64,000 nucleotides of DNA. Source: Armillaria gallica. Its lineage: Eukaryota > Basidiomycota > Agaricomycetes > Agaricales > Physalacriaceae. Position numbers and translations under genes: made by a program. Position 1 is the first letter of the stretch. Each line of letters opens with the position of its first letter. The notes under the pieces were generated by a model that did no database searches, was not told where the DNA came from, and was given only the letters and a program-made list of their open reading frames with translations. The DNA is taken from contig JBANDB010000013.1 of the NCBI GenBank assembly GCA_037576215.1, forward strand, positions 1,426,001-1,490,000, read 5' to 3'. Positions 10,593 to 21,700 of the stretch are shown here, piece by piece.

Positions 10593-13180
10593 TTGTGGGT
10601 CTTCTGCTTTCGCACGGGACGACATCGAGTAACGCACCTCAACGTTCAACCATGCCCTTATCAGAACGTTCCACTGCTGTGTTGCTGGTCACATCTCACC
10701 TGCTTACCGTGTCTATATTAGCCATCTAGGATACGATGGCCTGTGAATTCTCTCTGGTGTTCTTCGGGACACATCCCATTCTACGCGCAGACAGGTGTGT
10801 CTATCCATTGCACTGCTTAACAGTTACTTGATCTATGTATCCTTCGACAGTTCTTGATTGTGTGACTGCCGAACATATCACCAGTGCCACTGCGAGGCTT
10901 CCATGTGTGTGCTTTTTGTCCATTATGTTACTTTTTCTCAGACACCGTCTAGTAGTCACGGTCTTGGTTCAGATTTGTCTTCAACGTCAATGTCAACCTC
11001 TGTATCTCTTACGTCGAGAATGTTGTGGGTTACGTTGGCCGGCAGACCATTACAAACGGGCCATGAAGCTGAAGAAGGACATTGAAGGGAGGATACAGAG
11101 GACGCGAGCGACGAGCGTAGCTTGGCATAAGCTCTATCCTCCTGACGACTCCGTCAGGATTAATGTCCATTTCTGCCTCGCTAGTCTCCTCATCTGCCAG
11201 ACGCGAACTACAGCACGTGTTTCACGCCGAGGACTTCTGATAAGAATTCTCAAACGACAGCTACTTGTTCATCAAAACCATCCAGCCGTTTCAGAATCAC
11301 CTGTGCTGTGCTTAGTCCAGGGTGGATAAGAAAAGAAGACAAGATTTCGTTAGTGGCCCTGTCAACTGATTCGCGCTGGTGGGAGATCTAACCTCACGGA
11401 TGGGAAGGTGCGAGGTACGTACATTTTCTTCGTTCCGTTATTTCACTCACAGACTCATCCAACAGCGGTTCAAATTCGTTGTGTCAACCTCGATGTCTCT
11501 TTTGACGACTATGTCATTGGCGAGAGCGTCCAACTTCAAGTTATCCCGACCCGCATGAGTGCCAGCCAGGCGTATTCCCGATGTTGTTTAGTGATCATAT
11601 GGCCGCCCTCTACGACGACGATGGTGCTCGATGCGTCATATTCACACGTCGTGGCCCCGCTCGCCGTATATAAGCAGGTCAAATCGCGCTCTCGATCTTC
11701 CCACCATCCCTCTCTCTCCACCATACCCATAAGCGGGGGTGCCGTCTCCCCAGAAAAGCGTCGCAAACATCGCCTCGCCGCCAATCCCGCTGTCAACGAG
11801 GCATACCATCAATTTATCACCGACGTCACTTTTTAATTCTCAGATCAGTCCCGCGCTGCGCAAGCGACGCGGCGAGATCATGGAAGAGGGCCATCTGCAC
11901 GACTTGCCCATTCCTGAGGAGGTTGTTCCCAACACAGGTTCGTCTTATAAATATTCTAGCGCATATACTAAATTTTGCTAGAATGGATGGCCATATTCTT
12001 CTGAAGGCACGTTGGCCAGTTCGCACGTACGCCGTCTTCAGATGCTACACCATCACACACATCCCCATCGAAACCGTCTTCCTTTCTCAAGTCAGAACAA
12101 CCTCGCAGCCACCATTATCTTTCCGCAGCACTACACTTTCCATCCGGCCAAATGAGATCGTTCATCATATCCTCTCTTGAGGCCATCCGCGTATACTGTG
12201 TTTGCGCCCAGTGGACAAGAAAGGAGGATCAGACCTCGTTGGTGGCGTTGTCAAGATTGCTGCTCAATTCGCTCTGGTGGGAAATACAACCCCAATGGAT
12301 GGGAGAACGCGAGGCACCTAGGTACGTATTTTTTGTTCATTCCGTTACTTTCACTCACAGCCTCGTCCAACAGTGACGCCTTTACCGGGAATGCTCGACG
12401 TCAATTTTGTCGGACTGACCAAGGGTATGAGGCGGATAGTCCCATGGAGGCTTTCACAAATAAAGAATCACGTTTCTTTTGCCCATATCCTACCACAGGG
12501 TAAATATCGTAATATCTACATCCGTGACCAGCAGTTACAACTTTGAATCAATCCAATCTCTCCTTATCGAGGATATCCGTTGCATCTAATCCTACTGATC
12601 TCCGTGTTCATGTTGACAACCTGAACTTCCTTCGATCTTCCGGAACCTAGTGCCGCAGTACCTTTCCGCCGCACCAAACTTTCCACCTCGTTGGGTCTGG
12701 CCAAATAAAACTATATTCCTTCGCTCCATCATGTCTTCTTTCGAGGTTGTCTCACGTTACGATCTATAACACCCATCTTCACGATCCTACGGTTCAACTA
12801 GGGTATGAATGCATTTCTAGCGAATAAACTACCGTTTGATTGATTTCTTCACCTCTTGATGACCCCGGGCCGGAGGTTGCGTCTGCAGTTCCAACTATAG
12901 CTCTGTTCCAATATGAATGCAGGCATCATAGCATGGATGTCAAAAGAATACGAAGGATATGTTGACGGGGTTCATACTGTGCAAGCGGAAGAAGTTAGGA
13001 CCCACTGATCCTGTCGGTGAGTTGGACACGCCACTGGCACGCTCTCGTCGAATGTCTCTTATATTACCAAGGTCTGCGTACGTGTATTTTCTTCGTCTGT
13101 TTGGTTCTTGGTATTAAAAATTCCAGGCTCTCGTTGAGGTACTCGTAGATTGTATACATCATCCAACTCGCTTTCATTAC
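10593..13180. repeat. decayed dispersed/tandem repeat region
   Basis: No intact gene. A segment recurs at about 11320-11470 and 12210-12380 (TGGTGGGA...GGATGGGA...GCGAGG, then TACGTA, TTTCACTCACAG and TCCAACAG), with a weaker third match at 10890-10960. Another pair, around 12100-12180 and 12660-12760, shares TTTCCGC(A/C)GCAC and GGCCAAAT. The part 11512-12075 is homologous to 18911-20010. Frames such as ISPALRKRRGEIMEEG (about 11850-11890) look like remains of a coding unit I cannot name. Confidence 0.55.
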
Positions 13181-13310
13181 ATTGTTTAGAGGAAAGACAT
13201 GGAACGAAAGCCTTTACTTTATTGCCTACTACAGCCTACTATGTCTTCGAAATGTCCTGCCACACTGCATCGACTTTGTCCGAACTAACATTCTGACTTA
13301 CAATCTGAGG

Positions 13311-16300
13311 TCAAGGAATCTGTCCGAACTTCGTGCCGACCTTGGAGTATGGAGACGCCAATTTGTCCGAACTCCACATGCCGACCTGTGTAGGCATAGT
13401 CGGGGGTCCAGTAGCAGAATCCAGAAACCAAAGAGGCTCATTCATGTGGTCCCCACAAACGTAAGGAGTCTGTGTAGGTGAGCGATTCAGAAGGTCGACG
13501 AGGTCCTGGTATGTTGTTCCCTGGTTGCATTTCCCAGATGTAAGAGCGTCAACCAGGCTCCTAGTAAATTCCCCACCACATCTATCTTCCCCACCACCAC
13601 TCTTCCTCGCAGTCTGGTAATCCTGACACGCCGCCACAAGTACGTGAGAACTCATATCTGGCTGCCAATCCCGCGATAATACGGATCGATAGCGAGGTAG
13701 ATGTCGCAGCCTTGTATGTGCAGCGCGCAGCATATCGTTGACATCAGAATGAGAAGTCGGGGCCATGGCACGAGTTGCTGTTGGTGGAGATGAATCCCTA
13801 CTCATACCCCCGGTGTAACAGCAGTCAGCGAGGAACGTGATCTTGTGCCCCTTTGCGCGAGATATTTGTGTGAAAAGAGCATTGATCTCTCGGTCACTGA
13901 TGTCGGGTATCCAACGTCTACTGTCGGGATCCATGGTGTCACGATCGATGGGACACATGGCTTCGATTGGACAGGCACCGGCTTTGCGACATGTAGAATT
14001 AGGAGCGCACTGCTGCGAACAGCGGTAGCTCGAGCCGTATCCAGCATAGTAGATGATAATATTGTCGCCTCTCTGAATTTCAGCGTTGCCAATGAGATTG
14101 TAAAACACGTTTATGATGTTGGCGCGGGAAGGTATCGTAGAACTTCCAGGAGTGGGATCGTTGGACCCGAGAAGACATTGGATGCGAACCTCTGGCACCT
14201 CGAACTTCACCATGAGTAATTCCTTCATCAGTAATGCGTCCGATACACAGCCGTGCAAGGGATTAGACTGATATGCATCGATTCCAATGAGAACGGCCCA
14301 AAATCGAGATGCATGGTATAGGATCTACGACAACTTGAATGAGCAAAAATCTCAACAATCAGAGTATACGCTTACAGCTGGTGGAAGCGGCTGGTTGCTC
14401 CGAGTGCGGAAGAGCTTCAAGTTTTCTGAATCCTCTACATTGTCTTGCCTCACTGAGTCTCTCGCTCCTCCGAGTCGACGTGGTCGTCTTGTAGTAGGAC
14501 GCCTTCTTGCTTCTTTCAACACCACCTCAGAGTCGATGTGTTGAGAATCGGAGTCCATTCCAAAACTCTGTGCGAGCCTCTTCTCCACCGTTTCACAACG
14601 CCGTAATTCCTGGGGGGAGATATGCGGATGTGGTGCCTATGTAGGTAATCTGATGAACCTGCTACTGCGACCACAAAGGAAACTTACCGGAGAATAACTG
14701 TTTTGGGTGGACATTTGTAAAAGATCAGGTGTCTCGGAAAATGCATGCTGCCCGTAACTACTACCACTGCTTTTGGGTGTGTTATCAGAGTGTTCCTCAT
14801 CTCCGGTCGACACAATGTAGGAACCCATAGCCCTAAGATTACGGATGGCTGGAGCGATACTCAATCCTAGCCGAGCAAGCATATTCTGGGCTGTTGGGAG
14901 TACCCGCGTGTGGGGGAAAGAACTGGACGAGAAGAAGGGACTAGGTCTCGATACCGTGCTCCCCGTAGAAATAGTTGGCGAAAGCTAGTGAATAGGTCAC
15001 AGATGCAGCACTTGACTTGTTGAGTGAACGTACCTGGAAGTGATTATCCGAATCTTGTTCGGCGGTCGCATTAACCTTACTCAAGTATATAGAGTCAGTT
15101 GTGGGTGGGAGCAACCGTTTATCCAACTCGTCCCTAATTTGGGCCCAGAGAATTTCGTCTGTGGTGTCTCCACCTGTTTCAAATTCTTGGATGATCTTCA
15201 TCCATTCTTCGTCGTGTGTGACCACTATATCGAGTGACGGATCCTAGAAGCTATAAATACAGCAGCACGGATTCATGAAAGTAGAGTGAGCTTCACCTTT
15301 TCCAAGAGATATAAATTCATAGCCGCAGAAGGATTCATGAGCTGATGGGCAAATCAGTTATTTTTTAGATACGACTAGTGTCAAGAGGCTCACCTCACTA
15401 TCTCTGGGGGGAAATTCGGATATCGACATCTCACAGTCGAAGTCCGTGTCTGACAACCGGTCTGCGTTCGAGCCTAGATCATCCTCGTTATCCATTACTG
15501 GTGGCGTACCATACAATATCCAAGGGAAGTACAAACGACGACCAGACGACTCAGTTTCTCCGGGTAATCGAGGACAGGGCGCTCTATTATCAAGGGAAGG
15601 GATCTTGTCTTTGAGCGAACCAGAGATGTTCCTCAAGACTGTCTTCCCATCGGATTTGAAAAGGCCATCCGATCGGAGGGATATGGTAAAGCCGCGCGCG
15701 AAGATGCACTGATTCTCGAGGTCCCTGGGATAAGGATAACGAGCAGAGGGAAGAGGGTAAACCCGTGTATCGACTGAGAAGCCCGCATTCCATGTATGAC
15801 CAGCTCTTAGCTCTCCACCTGCCATGCCAGCCGCAATAAAGCTAAGGCAGACCGAGCGACTATGAGATGGCTTCCCAACAACTGCAGTACCCCAAGAATC
15901 TGTTTTATCGCATCCAGTGGCGACATATAGGGACCCATTTGGTGCTTCTCGTCCTAAGTATTGCGAGCTATTGACATAGGTATACCAAGCTGCCCCATTG
16001 GCAGTAGCGTACTCTTTGATCGCCCCCTTGCTTAGAATTTCGTGCTTTGTAACGCTATGTGGAAGACATAAGATGGCCGCAGATTCCCTTGTGGTGCTAA
16101 ATTCGAACGACGCCTCCGCCCGGGCAAGACTGATAGAGGGAATGTCAGCAAAGCCAACGGTAATGGTCTGGGTGGTGCCGCCACTACACTCACCCAGTCA
16201 CATCGGCGGAAACACCTGCTGATATCTCCGTGGAGTTTACGTCAGCACTGGTGATGTTATAGTTATAACAAGCTGGCATAATCCGTGGAGATTCGGAAGT

Positions 16301-16549
16301 TTGTCGACGAAGAGGTCGAAAGTCGGGTGGTACGTTACCACCATTGACCGGATCATCAGCATCACAAAAGATATTGAAGAGGTAATCGAAGCCACCGATG
16401 TCGTTCAGGATGCCTACATCCCCAGGATGTACATCTCGCTCAGTGTAGGCTGCCGAGCGACTGGAATCGGGTTCAGGAAACCAAAATGGATATCCATGGC
16501 CTTTACGGATGCGGTGCGTGATATAGAGAACGTGGGGACGTTGCTCCAT
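13311..16549 (-). CDS. fusion protein: mushroom-specific N-terminal region plus caspase domain with His-to-Tyr change (copy 3)
   Basis: Exons 16194-16549, 15394-16129, 15297-15341, 15034-15243, 14688-14984, 14376-14636 and 13311-14324 join at GT/AG borders (introns mostly 51-64 nt) into 973 codons without a stop, i.e. 972 residues; the total length is divisible by three. Start ATG is at 16549 (MEQRPHVLYITHRIRKGHGY). The N-terminal half carries HGYPFWFPEPD, GDVGILND, GGFDYLFNI, YVATGCDK and VVTHDEEWMKI, which I recognise as a family of uncharacterised Agaricomycete proteins. The last exon is a caspase (C14) domain from RFWAVLIGIDAYQ. Its Cys block FLADCCYTGG is intact, but the His block reads YYAGYG instead of the YYAGHG of copy 2, so one dyad residue is lost. 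A pseudoenzyme or scaffold role is possible (inference). The exon model is mine; two neighbouring genes rather than one fusion cannot be fully excluded. Confidence 0.75.
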
Positions 16550-18910
16550 CGTAACAATGGGGTGATTAAGGACTTGCTCAGTTTTGTGGCAGAGCTTACA
16601 TATGCGTTGGATTCAACAGCACTTGCTGTGAGCTGGCATACGCAAAAGTCCAGATGTAAACTTCGTGCTGCAGGTAAAGAGGATGGATTTTGATGCTTCG
16701 GAAGGGTCAAGATAGGTTTAATGTCACCGCGCAAGTAGGTGAATGTTATTATGTATTTGGACAGTGCAAGGGAAAGCTGTACGGGATCAACCGTATAGAT
16801 AGATAGAAGATTGATTACATCGCACATACCAAAAGGTCGGGTACGACTTGCCATGTAGTCAATGCACAGCGTTTGCTGAAATGATCAGGTCGAGGTTATC
16901 AGTAAGAAATACGATGTGGACTGTCGTTGCGTAATGATCTCTGTAGGGTATTTCCGGCTCGTTCGGTGAAAATAATTTGTTGAAGACTTGAAGTCATGAT
17001 GTGTGTTGTGTCAACCTTGTGTTGGATAAACACGCGCACCGTGTGATCAGGCACGTTTGCCTAGCGAGTTAGGAAAGAGCGATTCATGTTTGCTAGGGGG
17101 GCAAACGAGTACAGGATACTACGAAATCTAGCTACTTAAATACATTTCTGTATCTTCTAGTACTTTCTTTCTCTTAGTAAACCTTTGCTCAGCACAACTC
17201 GGGCTCACTGGACATCGCGCCAGCTCGCACAGCCACAGCTTCATCAATATTCCACACCTAGGCCGGTTTACCGATCGATACGCTGGGTTCCCACGCTAAC
17301 TTACCTGCCATGCTGTGCACTTACCTGCCAATGCTGTGCACTTACCTGCCATTGCCGTTTCGGGATTGATAGCATATTTTTTTTCTTTTGGCTTCGCCTC
17401 AAGTCTCAGAAGTCTCATACTCTCTGTAGCTTTGTATTTGAGTGCTATGAGCTGTACTGAACTCACCAAAAATTTGAAGGATATGCCACTCTCGAGTTAT
17501 GAAGGAAACAATCAAGAAACAATGTTATCTGACCATGCTTTGTCAGCGGACTTACCTGCCACATACCTGCCACCCCTTCGTTTTTGTCTTTGCACCGATT
17601 CCTCACAGCTCATTTGCTCCTACAACTATTCTCTGATACATCATACATATATACTGCAGAATTCATGGTTTTTCGACTTGTTTTCGAGCATGTATAATGA
17701 ATATTTTGCACCTACTTTTCTCCCTTTTTTGGTTTTCCTTTCTTGTGTTTCCTGATACTCTTTTCGAGCGCACAAGCTACTTGCATCATATGTATACATC
17801 GGAACACGACTTACTGGTGCTGTATTTTTAGCAATTTGGTATAACTTGCATGCTCGACACTTGTTTCGAGCCCCTAAGATCATGAGAAATTGATACAATC
17901 TCAGGTGCGCGCAGCGCGGAAAAATAACACGGAACGGTTACATGTATGAAATAGTAATAGCTTTAGCATACTGATGAAGGGGCGAGAGCCTTCCGGTTTT
18001 TTCTTTTCTCCTTCTTTTTTCTTCCAAATTCGGGTGAAAACACCCAGTGTAATGGTCGGAAAACCCCTAGGCCTGATCATCGATCAATGATCATAGGTCA
18101 AACACCAGCACCTTCCTTCCTTCCAACACGGATAGTCCTGATTCTGACCATCATCATTGACTCAGCGCGCGAATGATTCGTCGATACTCCCTCGGGCACT
18201 CCTTCCCCTTCATTGGTGCAGGGTTTGCGATGTTGCAGGTTGCTTAAGTAGCCCTCATTTATGATTTGGCTGGATGGCCTGCAAAACACCTGGATGACGC
18301 TCACAGTAAAAATAGGGGTTGCGACGCTGCGATTGTGGCTCGCTTCGAGCTCATCACTTGTGCACAGTGTCTTTCGATGCTGGTAGTCTCCTGTAAGCCT
18401 GGGAGTGTAACTGAAAGGTGCGATGTCCTGAGGCCTGAAGTTTGAATGTTCTAGATCTAGTGCTGGGACGGTGTTTTTACGTTGGTCTCGCATGTTACTC
18501 CTGTATGATTTTGCGCTGGGATTTAAGGATGAGTATATTCATGTCCGTCCTGTATGCTTTAGCCCTGGGATTACTTGAACGATTATTTGGATCTGCCATT
18601 GTTCACGGCCAGCATATCTGTGCTTGCTCCGTTTTGGGGATGTTTTCAGGGGCCCCTAAGTATATTCCCTGAAGTTTGAACCATAGTGTAGATCGGCGTT
18701 ATAGTGTACTTACTTTATTTTTCACACCTTCGACGCTAGTTCTGAGAGGCCGTACCCTGCAGGGGCTACGCTGAATCAGTTTGGTCCAAAGAATGTTCGG
18801 TACAGTAGCACAAGCATGTGTAGTACGGACTCTGGTTAGCTTCCTTCTCAGGGACAGGAAAACCAGAATAAACATCCTCCCTCCCTCCCGAGGAGGAAAA
18901 TGATGCCGCC
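16550..18910. other. no gene recognised; short tandem repeat inside
   Basis: The minus-strand frame at 16414-16854 is a shadow overlapping exon 1 of the fusion gene. Further on, a unit close to TGCTGTGCACTTACCTGCCA is repeated about three times at 17299-17352, and CTTACCTGCCA recurs at 17549-17572. The rest is AT-rich without recognisable content. Confidence 0.45.
17299..17352. repeat. short tandem repeat, ~21-bp unit, about 3 copies
   Basis: CTTACCTGCCA(A)TGCTGTGCA occurs three times head to tail, with single-base length differences. The core CTTACCTGCC reappears at 17549 and CATACCTGCC at 17561. Confidence 0.7.
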
Positions 18911-20010
18911 ATGTCATTGGCGAGAGTTTTCAACTTCAACCCATATGAGTGTCAATCCAACAATTGGATTGGCGCAATTTCGATTTTGCTTAGTCATCAT
19001 ATGGCCGCTTCCTCTGCCAAAGCTTGAACGCCCTTAGTGACAATGGTGTGCGATGTGCCATATTCAAGCGTCATGGCCTCCTCCGCTGTATATAAACGCA
19101 TCACATCGCACCAATCTTCCCACTGTTCCTCTGCCATGCCCATATGCGAGGACCGCACATCGCAAACGTCGCCTCACTGCCAATCCAAGGGGGTGGCAGA
19201 AATAAAATTGCACACATGACGTACATTTTCGCGTTTAAGGTCAGGCTGAACCCCCCCTCCCCCCCCTCTCCTGCCATATACAGTAATAATGTATCCATAT
19301 TAGGACTGCTTAGTAATGCTATCTAAGCTACCGGGAAGGTACCGGCTTGTGCCGATTTATTGCCACGCATTGCCGGTTAGCCGCCCTACCTCACTTTCAC
19401 CAGGAACCTGTCTAATGATGATGATATTGTGTCTAAGAAGGTATTTGAGCATGAAAAAATGTGTATTTGTACGAAACAGTTAAAATAAACATACATCAGA
19501 CCTCCAGCAATGTCTTAATAGTACTAAATAAGGAAATGTCGGTTTCATGTTTAAGGCTCAGACCCCTCCCCCCCCCTCCCCCTACCCAATGTGCCAGATT
19601 TTAGCCGTGCCACCCCCTTGTGCCAATCCGTCGACAAGGCCTGCCAGGAATATGCCCTCGACTTCACTTTTTATTCCCAGATATGCCCTATTACTGACAG
19701 GAACCATAAACATGCACTGCGCAAGTGGAGAACGTGGCGCAGTGAGGCCATGGAAGAGGGTGATCTGTAAGACTTGGTCATTCATGAGGAGATTTTATAC
19801 AGCACACCCGTTCCCGACACTTATTATTAATTTCTAGCGCATATACTCACCTTTCGCTCACTGTTTGAATCATCTGGATGAAATGTGAAATGGATAGCCA
19901 TACCCTTCCAAGGACGCATAGACGAGTACTGCAAAAAAAGTTACCATCGACCAGTACGTGTGCAGCATGTATGCCGTCCTCAAACGTTACCATCACACAC
20001 ATCCCTGGTG
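18911..20010. repeat. second copy of the 11.5-12.1 kb repeat unit, split by a MITE
   Basis: TGTCATTGGCGAGAG, ATCATATGGCCGC, CCGCTGTATATAA, TCTTCCCAC, CATCGCAAACGTCGCCTC, GGCCATGGAAGAGGGTGATCT, CTAGCGCATATACT and ACCATCACACACATCCC all recur in the same order as at 11512-12075. The only large difference is a 435-bp insertion at 19186-19620 plus its duplicated target. It carries no intact frame. Confidence 0.75.
19186..19620. mobile_element. hAT-like MITE, 435 bp, perfect 13-bp TIR and 8-bp TSD
   Basis: Termini CAAGGGGGTGGCA (19186-19198) and its exact complement (19608-19620) are flanked by the 8-bp direct repeat TGCCAATC (19178-19185 and 19621-19628). TIRs starting CA(R)GGG with 8-bp duplications are the signature of hAT transposons. 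It encodes no protein and holds C-rich tracts (19251-19276, 19563-19583). A related, older copy lies at about 44527-44893. The homologous region at 11.77 kb lacks the insertion. Confidence 0.9.
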
Positions 20011-20489
20011 AAACTATACTTCAACTAACTGCTCGAAGCCACTGCTCTTCTCACTGTCGCCTGCTGTGACAAGAATCTCGTCCACTATCGATATCGCCAA
20101 CCCAACGACAGTACAAGCATTGGATTCTACATCTCGGATTCGTTCTGAGTGCGTGGGTGTAATGAAAGGAGGAGAATCCTTGGTTGGTCCTCAGTCTTCA
20201 TATCCAAGCGCGTGCTGCATCTGTCCAGCTGGCTACGGACTCTTGATGGCCGCTTGACGTACACCATCGTTTTCTTTTACTGGTGGCAATGCGTGGGGTG
20301 TTTTCTTTTACGTTGATCCATACCGATACCTTTTTGAACTTATGGTTAGTTTTGGTATCCCGTCCTCTTGCTGTGTTTAACGACCTAGTGTGTACAGGTA
20401 CATGTAAAACAAGATGTTTTTTTTTTACCCACCGACGTGCAATGATAGACTTTAGCCGAAATCTCTCCCTTGGCACAGATCAAAAGTTC

Positions 20490-21700
20490 CACGGCAACAC
20501 ATTATATTACCCTCCCTCATGATTCGGATTATTATACACCCTAGAAAGCCATACCCCTTCCACCTTCTCAAAGATCTGCATCTTTAGCACCCACCTAGGC
20601 CTGTGGGGCAAAGAACTGCACCCACATAAAGAGAAGGAGACCAAGGGAAGCGGTAACAAAATCATCGATCCACTGCTTTTCAATGTATGCAATTCCTATG
20701 TCTTATTCTTCTTACTCTTTACTAATGCCCAGACGAAAGACTGGTATTTGTTCTTCCTTTCTGGACTCGATACGATGAGGGCAGCCAGCCGTTAGCAATC
20801 AATCGATGTTCATCTCGTGTCGTCAGTCGAGCTACAAGACTCTGGCATTTCATAAGCGTCTGTGATCCAAGGCAACACAGGGTTATGTCATCCTCCTTCC
20901 CTCACGATTCATACCTCCTCGGAACTTTGATTATCTTATACCATCTTTGCTGGGGGTGGTGCAGGCATGTGAAGAGAAGGGCCATAACTATGCGATGGCA
21001 AGCGCGGGCACCTGGGTGGTGCCGCATGGTACAAAGCTAGACCTCACTGAACCTGAGAGTGTCCTCCGTTTGTCGCAGAAGGGAGGCTCTGCGCTTGGAG
21101 GGTTTGCCGGAGAGTCATTACTGGGCATCAGTGGATGGGCTCTTTCACCTGCTGGAAGATGATACTGGGCACTGGTGAAGGGTAAATTTACTCTTCCTAG
21201 ATGAAAAGGAAATTACGGGGCAATTGGAAAGGAAATTGTTCCCGGTAGCATCACTATTCCTCCGTCCGAGTTCATCTTCCTCTCAGCTACAACCATATGA
21301 ATATGACATCAGGATGAGATGCTTCCTCCTTCATGGCTCGGAACGTCGTACACCCTGGAGAAGTTATATCCGTCTGATGCCTGACATCATGACTATGGTA
21401 CAAGCAACGAACTGCACATGCAAAGAGAGGGACCATGGGAAAGCGCCGCGTTTGAGAACTGTACAGAAGCCGAGTAGAGCGGACAGATAATTCACTACGA
21501 AAGGATGAGGACCCATCCCGAAAGTAGACCTCTAATCCTCCCTGAATGTTTTTACTGGAGAATGGTGGCTTGGAGGAGTAGGCTTGGCCGGAGGATCATG
21601 ATCGCTGGTAATATGCGGACAGAGCGACACCTTTGGTAGCTGTCAGCCATGGTTAGAACCTTCTCTGTTATGAAGACTAATAGGAATGATGCCCTAGATC
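20490..21700. repeat. three diverged tandem units of roughly 400 bp
   Basis: Similar blocks occur near 20505-20660, 20895-21020 and 21330-21460 (CATGATTCGG/CACGATTCAT/CATGGCTCGG, ACACCCT(A/G)GA, GAACTGCAC..CAT.AAGAGA.GG..CCA.GGGAAGCG). The second and third also share a following block (GACCTC...GAGGGTTTGCCGGAG / GGAGTAGGCTTGGCCGGAG). Similarity is low, so limits are approximate. No gene is recognised. Confidence 0.45.

Noticed and set aside
10835..11329. 164-codon plus-strand frame as a gene
   Set aside because: It lies in a region of decayed duplicated blocks, its frame is not kept in the other copies and it shows no domain.
16301..16693. 130-codon plus-strand frame opposite exon 1 of the fusion gene
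   Set aside because: The minus strand carries the recognised HGYPFWFPEPD family sequence.
17299..17352. CRISPR-like array
   Set aside because: It has only three contiguous units without spacers, in a eukaryotic genome.
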